This document shows, one piece after another, positions 1 through 12,519 of a stretch of DNA of 64,000 nucleotides. The notes beneath the pieces are model-generated. The model searched no databases and was not told the DNA's origin. It worked only from the letters and a program-made list of their open reading frames with translations. The stretch comes from Cocos nucifera (Eukaryota; Streptophyta; Magnoliopsida; Arecales; Arecaceae), in assembly GCA_006176705.1 (NCBI GenBank), contig QRFJ01004169.1, forward strand, positions 62,001-126,000, given 5' to 3'. The position numbers were made by a program, and so were the translations under genes. Numbering within the stretch: the stretch's first letter is position 1; every line of letters begins with the position of its first letter.

Positions 1-3000
1 GTTGAAGATTATCCTAGAGCATGAACGGATCCTATATGTGCTGACTGATCCTGCACTTGAGGAACCAATTGCCAATGCATGTTGAACAGTTAGAGACACT
101 TATCAGAAGTGGCTCAGTGATTGAACCACGATGTGTTGCATTATGCTGGCTGCGATGAGCGACGAGTTCAGATGCAGGTTTGAGACAGCTCAGCCAAATA
201 AAATGCTTCAAGTGTTGGAGGATTCTTTTGACACACCCGATGATGTTGAGAGGCATAAGACTAGTTGCGCCATCTTCAATGCCAGAATGTGGGATGTAGC
301 TTCTATCATTGAATATGTACTATACATGATCGAGCGATAGAGTGCTTGAGCAAACTCAGCTTTTCCTTGCATGAATAACTTGAGAAAGATGCAATACTGA
401 ACTTTCTTTCGAAGTCCTATCTCCCTTTCCTTACTCATTACAGAATGACAAAGTCTGAAGTAAACTACCACGACTTACTAGGGTTACTTCAGAACATTAA
501 AAAGGATCACCAGCTCCATAAAGAGTCGGTGAACTTAGTGGGAGGTTCATCTTCTAGTTCTCGATCCTTTAGAAAAGGAAAGAAGAACAAGAAGAAGAAA
601 ATAAAGAAGGTGCAAGTTTAGGCTAGGACATCAGTGTAGGGCCTGACCAGAAAGATCAAGTCCGACAAGAGTCAAGTTGAACACTTCTTTTGCAAGAAGC
701 AGGGGCCCTAGAAGAGGAATTGTCATCAGTACATTGCCTCCCTAGATCCGAACAGACAGAAAAAGAAGCAAGCTATTGCTGGGCAAGGTATTTATATGAT
801 AACTCCTTACAATTTCTCAATTTATGATATTACTGACTGGGTATTAGCTATCGGTATCCCTTACAATATTTGCAATTCATTGCAGGGGTTGCAGGTCAGT
901 AGAAGATTCGAGTAAGATGAGAGATTCCTGAACATTGGAGATGGAAGACCAGTTTCAGTTCTAGCTTTAGAAATTTTGAAACTTGTATTTGAATCTCATA
1001 CCATTGTTCTTAGTGATTATCATTTTTGTTCTAATTTCTTTTTAAATATCATTTTTGTAGGCCTTTTGGCCATGAATAATTATAAAATTTTAATAAAAAA
1101 ATGAGTTTGTAATGTCATTATGAATGGTGTTACTGCTTTCTGTGGGTAATTGATCAATGACATATATATGTTATCACAATCTGTTAATGTAGTCTTTTCT
1201 ATTGGCAAGCATTTTAGATTAGATAGTGTATCAGATATCTACTTATGGCACTGTAGACTAGGTTATATAAACAAGAATAGGATAAACATGTTGACTCAAG
1301 AGGGAATCCTTGAAGTCAATGATTATGAATCACTTCTAATCTGTGAGTCTTGTCTTCTTGGTAAAATGATCAAGTCATCTTTTACTGAAAAAGATGAGAG
1401 AGCCAATGAGCTCTTAGGTCTAATATATACTGATGTATGTGGATCAATAAGCACAAGTGCCAAAGGTGGATATGTCTACTTCATCACTTTTATAGATGAT
1501 CTATCCAGATATGGATATGTCTATCTAATGAAATATAAGTCAGATTCTTTTGAAATGTTCAAACAATTTTGAAGTAAAAGTAAAAAAATAAATTAGAAAG
1601 AGTATTAAAATTCTTCAATTTGATCGAGGAGGAGAATACCTTTCTGGTGAGTTTCTCACATATCTAGGAGAAAATGAGATTCTCTTCCAATGGACTCCTC
1701 CTGGAACACCACAGCATAATGGGATGTCTGAAAAGAGGAATCAGACTTTGTTGACAAGGTCCGATCCATGACGGAATTTGCCAGCTTGCCGATATGCTTC
1801 TAGGAATATGCACTGGAATCGGCTTGTTATCTATTAAATAGGGTTCCAAGTAAGTCTATAGTTAAAATCCCATATGAGATATGGATAGGGCGTAAGCCAG
1901 CACTTTCACACGTTAGGATTTGGGGGTGCCTGGCTTTTGTCAAATGGTTAATTATAAATAATCTTGGACCTAGGTCTGACAAGTGTACATTCATAGGATA
2001 CCCAGAAAAGACCAAAGGATACTATTTCTACCATGTTGATGAACCAATGGTGATCGTCAGCCTTAGGACAATCTTTTTGAAAAAGAAGTTCCTTGGTGAA
2101 GAAACTATTGCCTCTAAGGTTAAATTTGATGAAGTTCAATAAATAGAAAGTCCAACATAGAATATTGAACCTAAGTTAGATTAGATCAGATCAGATTTGA
2201 AGTCTAGTGAACCCGCACCATTAAGGTAATCCGGTAGAGTACCGTACCATTCAGATAGATACTATGGATTCTTGGTCTAGGATGGTGATTCCATCAAATT
2301 CGATGAGAATGATGAGGATTTGATCACTTATATGGATGCGATGCAGAGATCCGACTTTGAGCAATGGTTAGAAACCATGAGATCCGAATGGATTTCATGA
2401 AGGTCAATGATGTATGGACATTAGTTGACCCACTTGAAGGGGTTAAACCCATTGGGTGTAAGTGGATATTCAAAAAGAAAAGAGGCATGGACGAAAAGGT
2501 GGAGACCTATAAAGTCCGTCTGGTTGCTAAGGGGTATCGTCAATATTATGGTATTGACTATGATGAGACATTCTTTCTAGTAGCAATGCTCAAATCCGTT
2601 CGGATAATGCTTGCAATAACTGCCCACCTGGACTATGAGATCTAGCAAATGGATGTGAAGATGGCTTTCCTAAATGGAGAACTAATCGAAGAGCTGTATA
2701 TAATACAACTTGAGGGATTCACATCCACAGATGAGTCCAAGGTGTGCAGGCTTCAAAGATCCATTTATGGATTAAAGCAAGCATCTCAGAGTTGAAACAT
2801 GCATTTTGATAAAGTGATCAAAACGTATGGCTTCGTTAAGAACGGAGAAGAACCCTGCATTTACAAATGGACAAATGGTGCAACAGTGGTATTCCTTATT
2901 TTGTATGTGGATGACATTCTCTTAATCAGGAATGACATGCCCACACTATAAAGAATAAAAGTCTGGTTGTCATCACAATTCTCCATGAAGGACTTGGGTG

Positions 3001-3898
3001 AAGCATCCTACATCCTAGAGATGAAGATCTATAGGGATAGATCTAAAAGGATGCTTGGTATATCCCAGTCCATGTACATAAAAGTTGGGCTGACGAGGTT
3101 CAGCATGAAGAATTCCAAAAAGGGCTATCTTCCGATAGGCCAAGGAATTTCTCTCTCTAAGAAGGATTGTTCGATGACTCCTGAAGAGAGTGCGTATATG
3201 AGTAGAATTTCATATGCTTCGATAGTGGAGTCTAGATATATGCAATGACATGTACGAGATCAGACGTGGCACTCACTAGGAGTAGTGAGTAGATACCAGT
3301 CTGACCCTAGAGAAAATCACTAGAAGTTGGTTAAAACCATCCTTAAGTATTTGAGAAATACTAAGGACCAATAGTTGGTTTATGGTGAGTCAGATCTGAA
3401 GCTTGTAGGGTTTACATACTCTAGCTTTCAATCTAACCATGATGACAGTAAAAGTGTGTTGGGGTATATCTTTACTCTAAATGGTGGAGCCATCTACTAA
3501 AAAAGTTTCAAGCAGCATACAGTGGCTGACTCTGTTTGCATAATAGAGTACGTGGTAGCATTAGATGCAGCAAAAGAAGCTATGTGGCTGAGAAAGTTTA
3601 TCATCGAGCTTGAAGTAAAACCCTCCATTAATGTCCAATCCTGCTCTACTACGACAGCACTGGCGCCATAGCTCAGGAAAAGGAATCAAAGGCACACCAG
3701 CGAATAAAGCACATTCTACACCACTTCCATTTGGTCCATGTGATCGTGGATCATGGTGATGTCGACCATCAAAAGATCGACGAAAGGAGAACCTAATCGA
3801 TCCCTTCACTAAAGCCCTGGCAATCAAGAAGTTCGACAATCATAAGTCAAAGATGGGTATTAGATACTATGCCAAGTGGCCTTAGGACAAGTGAAAGT
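1..3898 (+). pseudogene. Element A: degraded Copia gag-pol, 5' end outside window
   Basis: Remnant of a Ty1/Copia polyprotein (capsid, zinc knuckle, protease, integrase, reverse transcriptase, RNase H). The window opens inside gag. Gag matches continue to about 560 and a broken zinc knuckle lies near 690-725. GAG-pre-integrase and integrase run from about 1150 to 2140, with the LWHCRLGY zinc region and the FIDDLSRYGYVYLM block. Reverse transcriptase spans about 2360-3250, with YVDD encoded at 2904-2915, and RNase H remnants run to about 3890. Stops and frameshifts occur throughout. The frame order is pro-IN-RT-RH, which defines Copia. It aligns along its length with the internal region of B, and the A-family LTR starts right after it. 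Not functional. Confidence 0.9.
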
Positions 3899-4243
3899 TG
3901 TTGAAAATTATGTCCTAAACTCAATCATCAACCTATTGATGATTAAGATATTATAATTAATTTATTAATTAATAAAAAATATTTTGGCATCTTTTTTCAT
4001 CATAAATTTATATCTTCTAATGAACTCCATTGTTGTGATGAAGTCCTTAGGACTATTTAGTTTCGATAAAGCGAGAATTTATCGATTAGTCATTAAATTT
4101 GTTCACGACCAAATGTTAGGCGGTTAATTAGGATGACAGCATCTATCGAGCATAGGTCGGTATATACCATATAGGTTGGTATACTCTTAACCAAGAGTAT
4201 GGAGACACTGGTTTGGCATACAGGTGAGATGTATGGATACATC
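3899..4243 (+). repeat. Element A 3' LTR, left part
   Basis: The LTR starts with TGTTGAAAATTATGTCC immediately after a purine-rich tract ending A's pol. After 345 bases the sequence stops at GGATACATC and a second LTR start (TATTGGAAATTATG) follows. The missing rest of this LTR resumes at 38232, so this is one LTR split by insertion of B, not a tandem LTR duplication. Confidence 0.88.
4239..4243. repeat. Target-site duplication of B, left copy
   Basis: ACATC precedes B's 5' LTR and is repeated directly after B's 3' LTR at 38227-38231. Joining the two flanks restores the LTR order seen in uninterrupted copies (GGTACATCATCATTAAAC near 4583). Confidence 0.85.
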
Positions 4244-6724
4244 TATTGGAAATTATGTCCCAAAATCAATCATCAGCCAGTTGATGATTGAGATATTATA
4301 ATTAATTTATTAATTAATAAAAAATATTTTAGCATTTTTTCATTATAAATTTACATCTTCTAATGAACTCCATTGTTGTGATGAAGTCCTTAGGACTATT
4401 TAGTTTCGATAAAGAGAGAATTTATCAATTAGTTCTTAAATTTGTTCATGATCAAATGATAGGCTATTAATTAGGACAACAGCGTCTATCGAGCATAGAT
4501 CACTATATGCCATATAGATTGATTGTCCTCTTAATCAAGGAGTGTGGAGACACTGGTATGGCATACAGGTGAGATGTATGGGTACATCATCATTAAACAT
4601 GACCAACTTCAGAGCATTCTGCTGTCAAGAATGTCTCTGATGGGATATAGGTATAAGTATCCCTTAGACTTGAGATCACCTCAGTGACTTACAAGCAACT
4701 CACTGTGCTTTGGTATCGGACTAACTAAATTTCTAATTCAGCAATGGAAGGCTTTTGGACAGTTAAGTAATTGTGAAGTTGGAGTGTGATTAAGATGGAA
4801 TTGACCACTCTAAGAGTTGGAGAAGAATGTATCATTGTATTTCAATATAGCAAAACCTTGGCCAGGATAATCCATCAGATGGATTTGATATTTTGAAATA
4901 TAATGTGGACAATCTGATCAGAGTTGATAGTTGGACTCTGAGGTATCCTATGAGTATTATGGTCAAGGGATGAATTATATAGAAACTATATTCGCATGGG
5001 TTCTAAGGATGGTGTTCTGCACCTTTCAACCTATCCGACCGTCGGATATCATTACTAGATGGTCACTTCGATTGGTACAAAAATTTATTTCTATACTACT
5101 GACTTAAGTTTGGACCTATGAGGTTATACACATTAGAGTTCATGTTCCAATCCAATGGTTGATCAGCGATTTAGATTCATTTTAGGGTTAAATAATCAAT
5201 AAGATTGGTGTTTGACCTGGTGCAAGTGTTGCAGGAGGATCGATTAGCAATTTGATTGCTAATTGGCTTAATTTCATTAAACTAAAAGTTTGAGATTAAG
5301 TCTAATTAAATATGATTTAAATAGATTTAGTTTGGACTTGATTGGATCAAATCCAATTGGCTTATTGGATAAGTCAAGTGCATGAAAGAACTAGTCCTAG
5401 TCTAACTAGGACTCGGGTTAACCCAATTTTCTAATTTGATTAGAAAATTAAATTAAATTTAAATTAAATTTAATCTAATTTAATTAATTTTTTAAACAGA
5501 TTAGGACCTTATTTAAGTGGGTTGGTTTACTCTTATTTTTATTTGGTTCAAAGATCTTGTTTGACCAAGTCAAAGTAGGAGTCGTAGTGTGACTAGGACT
5601 CCCTATTCCTCGCACCACCTAATCCTCACGCCCCATTCTTTTCTCTTTATGCTTTTACATAAATAATCTTCATGCTGAAGGTTTCTCATGCCTCCCTTCT
5701 CTCTTCCTTTTTCTCATATGGAAGTTTATTGGAAGACCAAGTCAAAAGGAGAATTAGTTTTGCTTAAGGATTCTATGAGATAGAATCCTTGTCAACCAAA
5801 ACTCTTTCCATAAGTGTGCCAACCCATCCTTCCTTATTTTCTTTGATTTTTATGGTAAAAGAGGATATTTTTTTTGTGTGCCACCCTTGCTAGTCCATGG
5901 CAGAAAAAGAGGTGGGGGCGCCCAAGAGTTGGGCGCCCCAACAACTTCCCTTATTTGGTCCTTCCTAGTCTATATTTTTGACCTAACTTAGACTCTACAA
6001 ATCTCTTTATTTAAAGAGAATTTTTTGCTGAATTTTTACGGATTTTAGATAGTTGAGTGTCCTCTTTGGTGTAGAAAAATCAATGAAAAATTCATCTAGA
6101 TCGTGGAGATATTGAAAACACAAATTAGGGTCTTTAGAAAATGAACAAAGAAGAAGAAGAGGATCTTCTTCTAGGGTTTTTGTTCCAGATCTCTTCCTCC
6201 CTTTTTGTGAGCTTTTGAGAGGTGTCTTAGTATCACAAATCCTTCTCTTTTCTTTTGGTATTTTGGAGTGTCCAAGTTTCAAAGAAGGATGCATCGGATC
6301 AACCATCGAAGAGAGATCAGCATAATGCTAGCATACTGTGCTAATTTTCTATATCAGGATCTCTGATCGTATTCGTGGGCTTGTATGGATGACTTCTAGA
6401 GGTCAGACGTGTGCAGCTCATAACTTTATCCTCAAGCCTAGATCAGCAAGTTAGAATGCTTAACTTGCTCAGGAAACAGATCAATCTATTAACTTCATAC
6501 CTGCATTTGATGTAGTGTAAATCTAGGTTGATTTGATCAACCTTTTCTTTCTTATTTTGATTTTAATTTTTGATTTAATATCATACCTTGATCATGTAAT
6601 AGATCTTAGATCTTGGTATTTATATATTTATTTAAATAAATATTTAATTTATTTAAGTCTTCTGCTGTATGATCTTGAAAAAGTTTCAAGATATACCCAT
6701 GAAATCCTAGATCTGGTTCCTTCA
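4244..6724 (+). repeat. Element B 5' LTR
   Basis: 2481-bp LTR from TATTGGAAATTATG (start mutated from TGTTG) to GGTTCCTTCA. It is followed by TTGGTATCAGAGCC, an initiator-Met primer site, which marks it as a 5' LTR. The same sequence recurs at 25431-38226 (with D removed), in A, and at 45812-48252. It has no long ORF; small frames in it are not genes. Confidence 0.88.
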
Positions 6725-6725
6725 T

Positions 6726-6738
6726 TGGTATCAGAGCC
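6726..6738 (+). other. Primer binding site of B
   Basis: TGGTATCAGAGCC, complementary to the 3' end of plant initiator methionine tRNA, one base after the LTR end. This is the usual minus-strand primer site of plant Copia elements. Confidence 0.85.
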
Positions 6739-8632
6739 AAAATTTTTATTACATAATTTTTATATATATTTAGATTATTTTTTATATTAGATATAATTTA
6801 TAATCTAATTATAAAATCTAAAATTTTAAAAAAAAAATTAGATCTCATAAACTACCATAAGGTTGTCATGCTGTAAGGTTTACCCCTTACAATTAAAAGG
6901 TTATCCTAGTCCATGATGATCTGACTCTAACCAAATATTTATTAAATTTGATTTAATTTTATTTATAATTTAATAGATTTAAAATAATTTTATATTTAAA
7001 AATAAAATATTTTAGATTGCACGGACTGCCATAAGGTTGTCCTGCTATACGGATTACCCCATACAGTGAATAGGTTGTCCTAGTACATGCTGATCTAAAA
7101 TATTGATCATAAAATTTTAGATTAGATCTAAAAGATTTTATAATCTGATTAAAAATATTTTAATATAATTTCAATCATCATAAATATGTTAGATTTGATC
7201 TAGGAAGATTTATGATTGATTATTATTAAAACTATTTCAATTACATGAATCTGTTTAGATTAGATTTAAAGTAGTTTTATATTTATTTTACTTGCATATT
7301 GATTATGAATCAAACATATAACTTAGTTGATAGAATCATGTTGTAAAAATATTTTACAAATATGAAAATCATTTTTAAAAAGCCGAACCCCAACCCTCAG
7401 TCCAAAACTTAATTAAAAATTATGAAGTTGATTGATTAGGATCTAGATTTGTGAATTGAAGATTCTAAAACATAAATCATAACACATTAGATTAAATGGG
7501 TTAGTGGGGATTAGGTTAATTAATTGAGTTCCTAGGGTTGGATTAAAGAATGAACTTACTTAGAGAATTGACTAAATCTAATGAATTATTATCTTAGATT
7601 AGGTCAAGGATTCTCTAGATCAATTATAATAGTTGTGGTTGGTCAAGTCCATGTCTTTAACAAGACCCAAGATGGACTTAATTCTTGGCTATGCGGTCTA
7701 TCATGAACTGTTAGGTTGATCTAATTGAAACTAGTTAAACCAGTTGGTATCTAAGGTAAATCAGACTGGTGGTTTCTAATTAGCAGCCACTTACCTAGCC
7801 ATTTCTGATGGTGTTTAAGACAAGCTTTGGCAGACCCTCCCACCGATCAAACTTACTTGGCCTTCTGGTGAGATTGTATTTTGATTAAATCATTTGACTA
7901 TTCGAGCTGACCCATGTCAGCTAGGTAAATCAGTGTGACTGATTTAGGTACTCCTAGACCAACTTGTTAGTGGTCTCCCTTAAGCTGACTTGGTGAAGCC
8001 AGTGGAATGATCATGACAAGCTGGTTAATCTGACCTACTCACTTCTATAAATAAATTCTCTAAAATTATTAGGCCTCTAAAATAAAATAGTTATATGATA
8101 ACTGGATGATAACCTTCCATTAAAATGGATGATAATGGGTCCATTAGTTGGATAATCATTGGAGGCCCAAAGGCCTGGTGCTTATTAGTTGATGGAATTA
8201 TTATTCATTATATGATCTTTTTGATACATCTTTCTAAATAGTGGTCAAGTGGGCCAATCAAAGTTGGGCCTGATCATTCATTGGTTAGATGGGCTAAGTA
8301 TAGTCATGTTAATGGTTGGACCTAACTGGACCCTTTTCTGAGAAGGCCAAAGCCAACTGATCAGTAGCTGGGGCAGAATTTAATTACTAAAAATTATTTA
8401 GAAAAATAATTGGTTATGAATCTACCCTTAGATGTACATGGGTTGGCCAACCAAAGTTGAGCTCATGTGCAGTCTATGTAGATTTTAATACCTACTAAGG
8501 AATTAGGATAATTTCTTGAATTGGAGGTAGAGGCTACCAATTCTAATAAAATAGTGGGAGAAACCTTTTGATTAAAGTCCAAATCCTTAGGTTTAATGAA
8601 TCAATTACTAATTAGGTTTTGATTTTTTTTTG
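6739..8632 (+). other. Untranslated leader of B
   Basis: About 1.9 kb of AT-rich sequence between the primer site and T, with no convincing coding frame. It holds two similar blocks (about 6838-6935 and 7013-7100) sharing CCATAAGGTTGTC and GGTTGTCCTAGT-like phrases. This is the expected place for packaging or dimerisation signals, but I cannot assign one. It ends in a T-run next to T. Confidence 0.6.
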
Positions 8633-9523
8633 TGTGAGGATTTGTGGTGCTCCCAAGCCTTAGAAGGCCACGGGAGGAGTCACGGTGTTGGCTTCGAGGA
8701 TTCCAGGGACTTGGTTGATGCTTCGAAGACCTGGGACATAAGGTGGGACAAGAAACCAAAGATGGAGAATCAAGATTGTAGAAAGAAGATTTTTTGTAGG
8801 TTAGCCAACTCAGTCCAAAATTGGGTCGGCTAAGTCTCAGTGCATAGAAGAAATAGAGAGCTATGCATTCGGGACTGTTGGCATGGCATAGGACTGGGTC
8901 GGCTCAATTTCAGACTGAGTCGACCTAGTGAAACTGAGCCAGCTCAGTACTGAAATTGAGCTGGCTTAGTGCACGGGTAAAGTTATGTGAGGGTCTGTTT
9001 TGGGCTAGGATCTGGGTTGATCCTAGGGATCTTAATGCCTATTTTGAGACATCTTATGGGGGCTAATTTATGTATGGATCAGATCTAGATCCAGAGGATG
9101 AGAGCATGGGAGATATGGGTGTACATGGGCTCAGTGAGTGCTTTCATGTATTGGGTTAGCCGGAGAGTTTTTTGGTTAGGCCTAATGGCTATGTATAAAT
9201 ACATAAGTTGTATTAAGATTTCATTAAGTCTGTGAATGCTATAGAATACAGACCTTTTCTTTCTCAACTCTCTTCTTCTCTTCTCTCTAGAGTTACCATC
9301 CTAGGATTCTTGAAGAAGGCCTAAAGAAGGGGGTCATCTGCCTTAAGCCCAAGGAGGGAGGCACCCCATCATAGATTTAGGTGGAGGATTGATGGTTTGC
9401 TGCCCATAGAGAATGTCATAGGTTCCTTCAGGCTCGTGCTAAAGATCAGGAGCTTCCGCAACATGATATCGAAGCTTGTGATGTCAAAGATGATTGGCGT
9501 TTGAGCGATATCATGGGTCTACA
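8633..9523 (+). repeat. Element T left LTR
   Basis: 891 bp, from TGTGAGGATTTG to GGGTCTACA. It shares CTCCCAAGCC, GGCCACGGGAGGAGTCAC and CTAGAGTT blocks with 11208-11886. It contains several short imperfect repeats around GAGCCAGCTCAG. Confidence 0.82.
9194..9201 (+). promoter_or_regulatory. Putative TATA box in T left LTR
   Basis: TATAAATA in the GC-richer half of the LTR. The corresponding stretch is missing from the right LTR. Called by motif and position only. Confidence 0.45.
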
Positions 9524-11207
9524 ATTTGGTAACAGAGCTGGGTGATGCCTGAAATGTTATGAAAGGCAATATGGTCTCAGAGCCAAGTTTTAGAGCTTCA
9601 TGGTGCATAGAAGGGAAGGAGAAGTCGTACAAGATGAAATCAGAAATTTGGATAAGAATTCTATGGTATGTCTCAAATCTATCTTTGTTATTGTTGTGGT
9701 TTGGCCAACCGAGAGTAGCGAGTTGAAGATGGAGGTTGAGGAGATTAACGGAAAGTGATTTTCCTAGGGTGGAAGGATCTGGTGCATGATTTGCTGATTG
9801 GTCTTGGTGGAAAGACTGGGATGTATGACGGTTATGTGATAGGTAGGGAGTGCCGGAGTGCTACAATAGCGCTTCCCTGGAGATGAAGGACTAAGGGAGG
9901 CTCGACGATGGAGCAGCCGAGGAAGATATCTCAGCAGAAAGCATTAGGATTCTTTAGGAAGATGGGCAGTGTAGGGCTATTGAAGAGATGTTTTCTAAGG
10001 GGTAATGGTCGAAGGAAGGCTGAAGAAGCGACTATGCATCCTTCGATGTCTAGAAGGCAGGAAAGTAGTCGGAGATGTATTCAACGATTCGATCAGAGCA
10101 TGAATTTGCGAAGCTTAGGAGTGATGGAGATGAATGATCCATGGAGGTCCAATAGGTTAGGACTGGATGGCTATAGAGTAGTGTAGAGACGAGTCAGGGA
10201 GCACTGTAGGAGCACTTCCCTAGAGGCATAGGGGCTGAGAGAGGCTCGGTGGTGCAGTAGTCGAGGAGTGTATCTTAGTAGATGGTGTCAGGGGCTTCTT
10301 AGGGAGACTGGGTGCAGGTCTTAGGAAGATCTAGGAGGTCTCAAGGAGCATCAAGAGGTCTCAGGCAGTTGGGAGTATCATGGATCAGGTTTCTTCTACA
10401 AGGGCACCAGGAAGAGTTGCGATTCAGGTGGAGGATGGTTGTCCGGATGCAACTAAAGTGATGGCTGGTGTAGGGGTAGAAGAAAAGGACTAAGATGGAA
10501 TTTTCTAGGTTTCAGTTGCTAGATTCAAAAGAGTTGGATGAGCTCTTGAGTTTTAATGGTGCCCACGCATTGTGGAGGTATCCGAGATAGCTTCGAAGGG
10601 ATCCACGGAGTGTTGAGGGTTCGAAGGGATAGCGATGGTATTCGAGGTGTGGTGGCAGGCCCATCAGTGCAGCATTGGATGGTTGGCCTCGAGGGACTTG
10701 GTGACAAAGTCGGCTTCTATGGCATCAGATGGACTTCGGATATGGGTGGAGCTTCGGAGAGGTGGCTTCATAATTGCAGAGGAATTTGACATGAGTTCAG
10801 AGCAGAGGGATGTGGAAGGATCGATATCCTAGCACCAGTATCGATGATGCATAGTTCTAGATGGAGCGGCATATGCAGGAGGATAGGCGTAGTTGTGAGG
10901 AGACCATGTTAGGATTTGCAGTGAGTGCCGATATAGGAACGTTGCAGATTCTCCAAGGAAGTTCAGGAAAAATGATGCAGCTGCTAAGCAGAAGGGATTC
11001 TACAATTTCAGGATGGTGCAGAGAAGCAAGCATAGGTCTTCAATGATGGAGGCAGTCATCCCGAAGACCTTAAGGATGCACAACAAGAGAAGAGGATTGG
11101 TAGAGGTGATGTTTGCACATGTGCTATCGAGTGCGCAGGGATAGTGGGATCATGCAAGAGGTCATTGCCAAGAGGTTTGCCAAGGCTTGGGGCACCAAGG
11201 TGGAGAT
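9524..11207 (+). other. Internal region of T, no recognised product
   Basis: Begins with a primer-site-like TTTGGTAACAGAGC (one mismatch to TGGTATCAGAGC, at 9527-9538) and ends with the purine tract AAGGTGGAGAT (11197-11207). The strand is purine-rich. The longest frames are under 100 codons and show no Copia or Gypsy motif. A block of about 85 bp near 9847 recurs imperfectly near 10197, so part of the region arose by duplication. Confidence 0.65.
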
Positions 11208-11886
11208 TGTGAAGATTTATGATGCTCCCAAGCCATGGGAGGCCACGGGAGGAGTCACGATATTGGCTCTGGGGATTCTAGGGGCTTGGTTGGTGCTTCG
11301 AAGATTTGGGATATAAGATGGAGCAACAAACCAAAGTCGGAGAATCAAGACTATAGAAAGAAGATTTTCTGTAGGTTAGCCGGCTTAGACTAAAACTGGG
11401 TCGGCTAAGTCTCAGTGCACAGACAAAATAGAGAGCTATTTATTTGGGACTGCCAGCATGGCATAGGACTGGGTCAGCTCAATTTCAAACTGAGCCAACC
11501 CAGTGGAACTTAGCCAGCTCAGTGCACAGGCATAGTTACACAAGGGTCTGTTTTGGGCTAGGGTCTAGGTTGATCCTAGGATTTCATTAAGACTATGAAT
11601 GTTGTAGAATACAGACCCTTTCTTCCTCAACTCTCTTCTTCTCTTCTCTCTAGAGTTGTTGCCCTAGGATTCTTAAAGAAGGCCTAGAGAAGGGGGGCAT
11701 CTCCCTCAAACCCAAGGAGGGAGGTGCCCCATCATAGATCCAGGTGGAGGATCGGTGATTTGCTGCTCATAGAGAATGTCACAGGTTCATTCAGGTCCGT
11801 GCTAAAGATCAGGAGCTTTCGCAATATGATATCAGTGCTTGTGATGTCAAGGATGATTGGCGTTCGAGTTATATCATGGGTTTACA
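11208..11886 (+). repeat. Element T right LTR (shortened)
   Basis: 679 bp from TGTGAAGATTTATG to GGGTTTACA. Compared with the left LTR it lacks about 190 bp (left-LTR positions about 9028-9217), including the putative TATA box, and another short segment near the GAGCCAGCTCAG repeats. It is preceded by a purine tract and followed by a second primer site. Confidence 0.82.
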
Positions 11887-11925
11887 ATTTGGTATCAGAG
11901 CTAGATGATGCCTGAAACATTATGG
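11887..11925 (+). other. T-type primer site and leader joined to B-type gag
   Basis: ATTTGGTATCAGAGCTAG and the next 25 or so bases match the sequence after T's left LTR (9524-9565), including GATGCCTGAAA. From about 11925 onward the sequence matches gag of A/B instead. A T-type 5' end therefore runs directly into A/B-family gag. Confidence 0.65.
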
Positions 11926-12519
11926 ATGATAATACTTTGTGCAGACATAGCCACTTTCCTATCACTCCGATCATTGTTGGACAATGATAAGTTCATGGGA
12001 TCCAACTTTGGTAGCTGGTACCAAAAGTTGAAGATTGTCCTAGAGCATGAATGGATCCTATATGTGCTGATGGATCTTGCACCTGAGGAACTAGCTGCTA
12101 ATGCACGTAGAATAGTCAGAGATACTTATCAAAAGTGGATCAGTGAACGAACCACGGTGCACTGCATTATGCTGGCTACGATGAGCAATGAGTTCAGTCG
12201 TAGGTTTGAGATAGCTCAGCCAAATGAAATGCTCCAAGTATTGGAGGATTCTTTTGGCACACTCGATGATATTGAGAGGCACAAGACTAGTTGCGCCATC
12301 TTCAATGCCGAAATGCAGGACGGAGCCTCTGTCACTGATCATGTATTGTACATGATCAAGCTGATAAAGTGCTTGAGCAAACTTGGCTTTTTCTTGCATG
12401 AACAACTTGGGAAAGATGCAATACTGAACTTGCTGCCAAAGTTCTATCTCCCTTTCCTTACTCATTACAAAATGACAAAACTTGAAGTAAACTATCACAA
12501 CTTACTGAGGTTACTTTAG
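11905..12519 (+). pseudogene. Element B gag (capsid)
   Basis: 204-codon open frame encoding a Copia capsid-type protein (UBN2-like). After about 25 residues of junction-derived N-terminus it reads through LDNDKF, KLKIVLEHEWIL, TYQKW and MLQVLEDSF, all shared with A's gag at the window start. It ends at a TAG that interrupts the capsid/nucleocapsid linker; matching sequence continues in frame-shifted form to 12640. In an intact element gag would continue into pol. The start is uncertain because the first codons come from T-type leader. Confidence 0.8.

Larger units (their letters stand above)
8633..11886 (+). mobile_element. Element T: old non-coding LTR element
   Basis: Two related LTRs (8633-9523 and 11208-11886), a primer site after the first, a 1.7-kb internal region and a polypurine tract before the second. 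No recognisable gag or pol domain lies inside, so it resembles a non-autonomous (LARD-like) element. The LTRs differ at about one base in seven in the first 175 positions, so it is older than C or D. No clean target duplication is visible: the left flank is TTTTG and the right flank ATTTG, but the right flank is also T's own leader. Confidence 0.75.

Noticed and set aside
3899..6724. Tandem duplication of LTRs
   Set aside because: The missing remainder of the first LTR is found at 38232 behind a matching ACATC duplication, so nested insertion explains it better.
6533..6790. 85-codon ORF as a membrane peptide
   Set aside because: Hydrophobic only because of AT-rich LTR sequence; it crosses the LTR end and primer site of B.
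8628..11891. Clean target duplication for T (TTTTG / ATTTG)
   Set aside because: The right-hand ATTTG is also the normal first five bases after T's left LTR, so it is part of T's own sequence and cannot be taken as a duplication.
12091..12498. 135-codon minus-strand ORF as a gene
   Set aside because: Antisense to B's gag, with no independent motif; the equivalent antisense frame in A is fragmentary.
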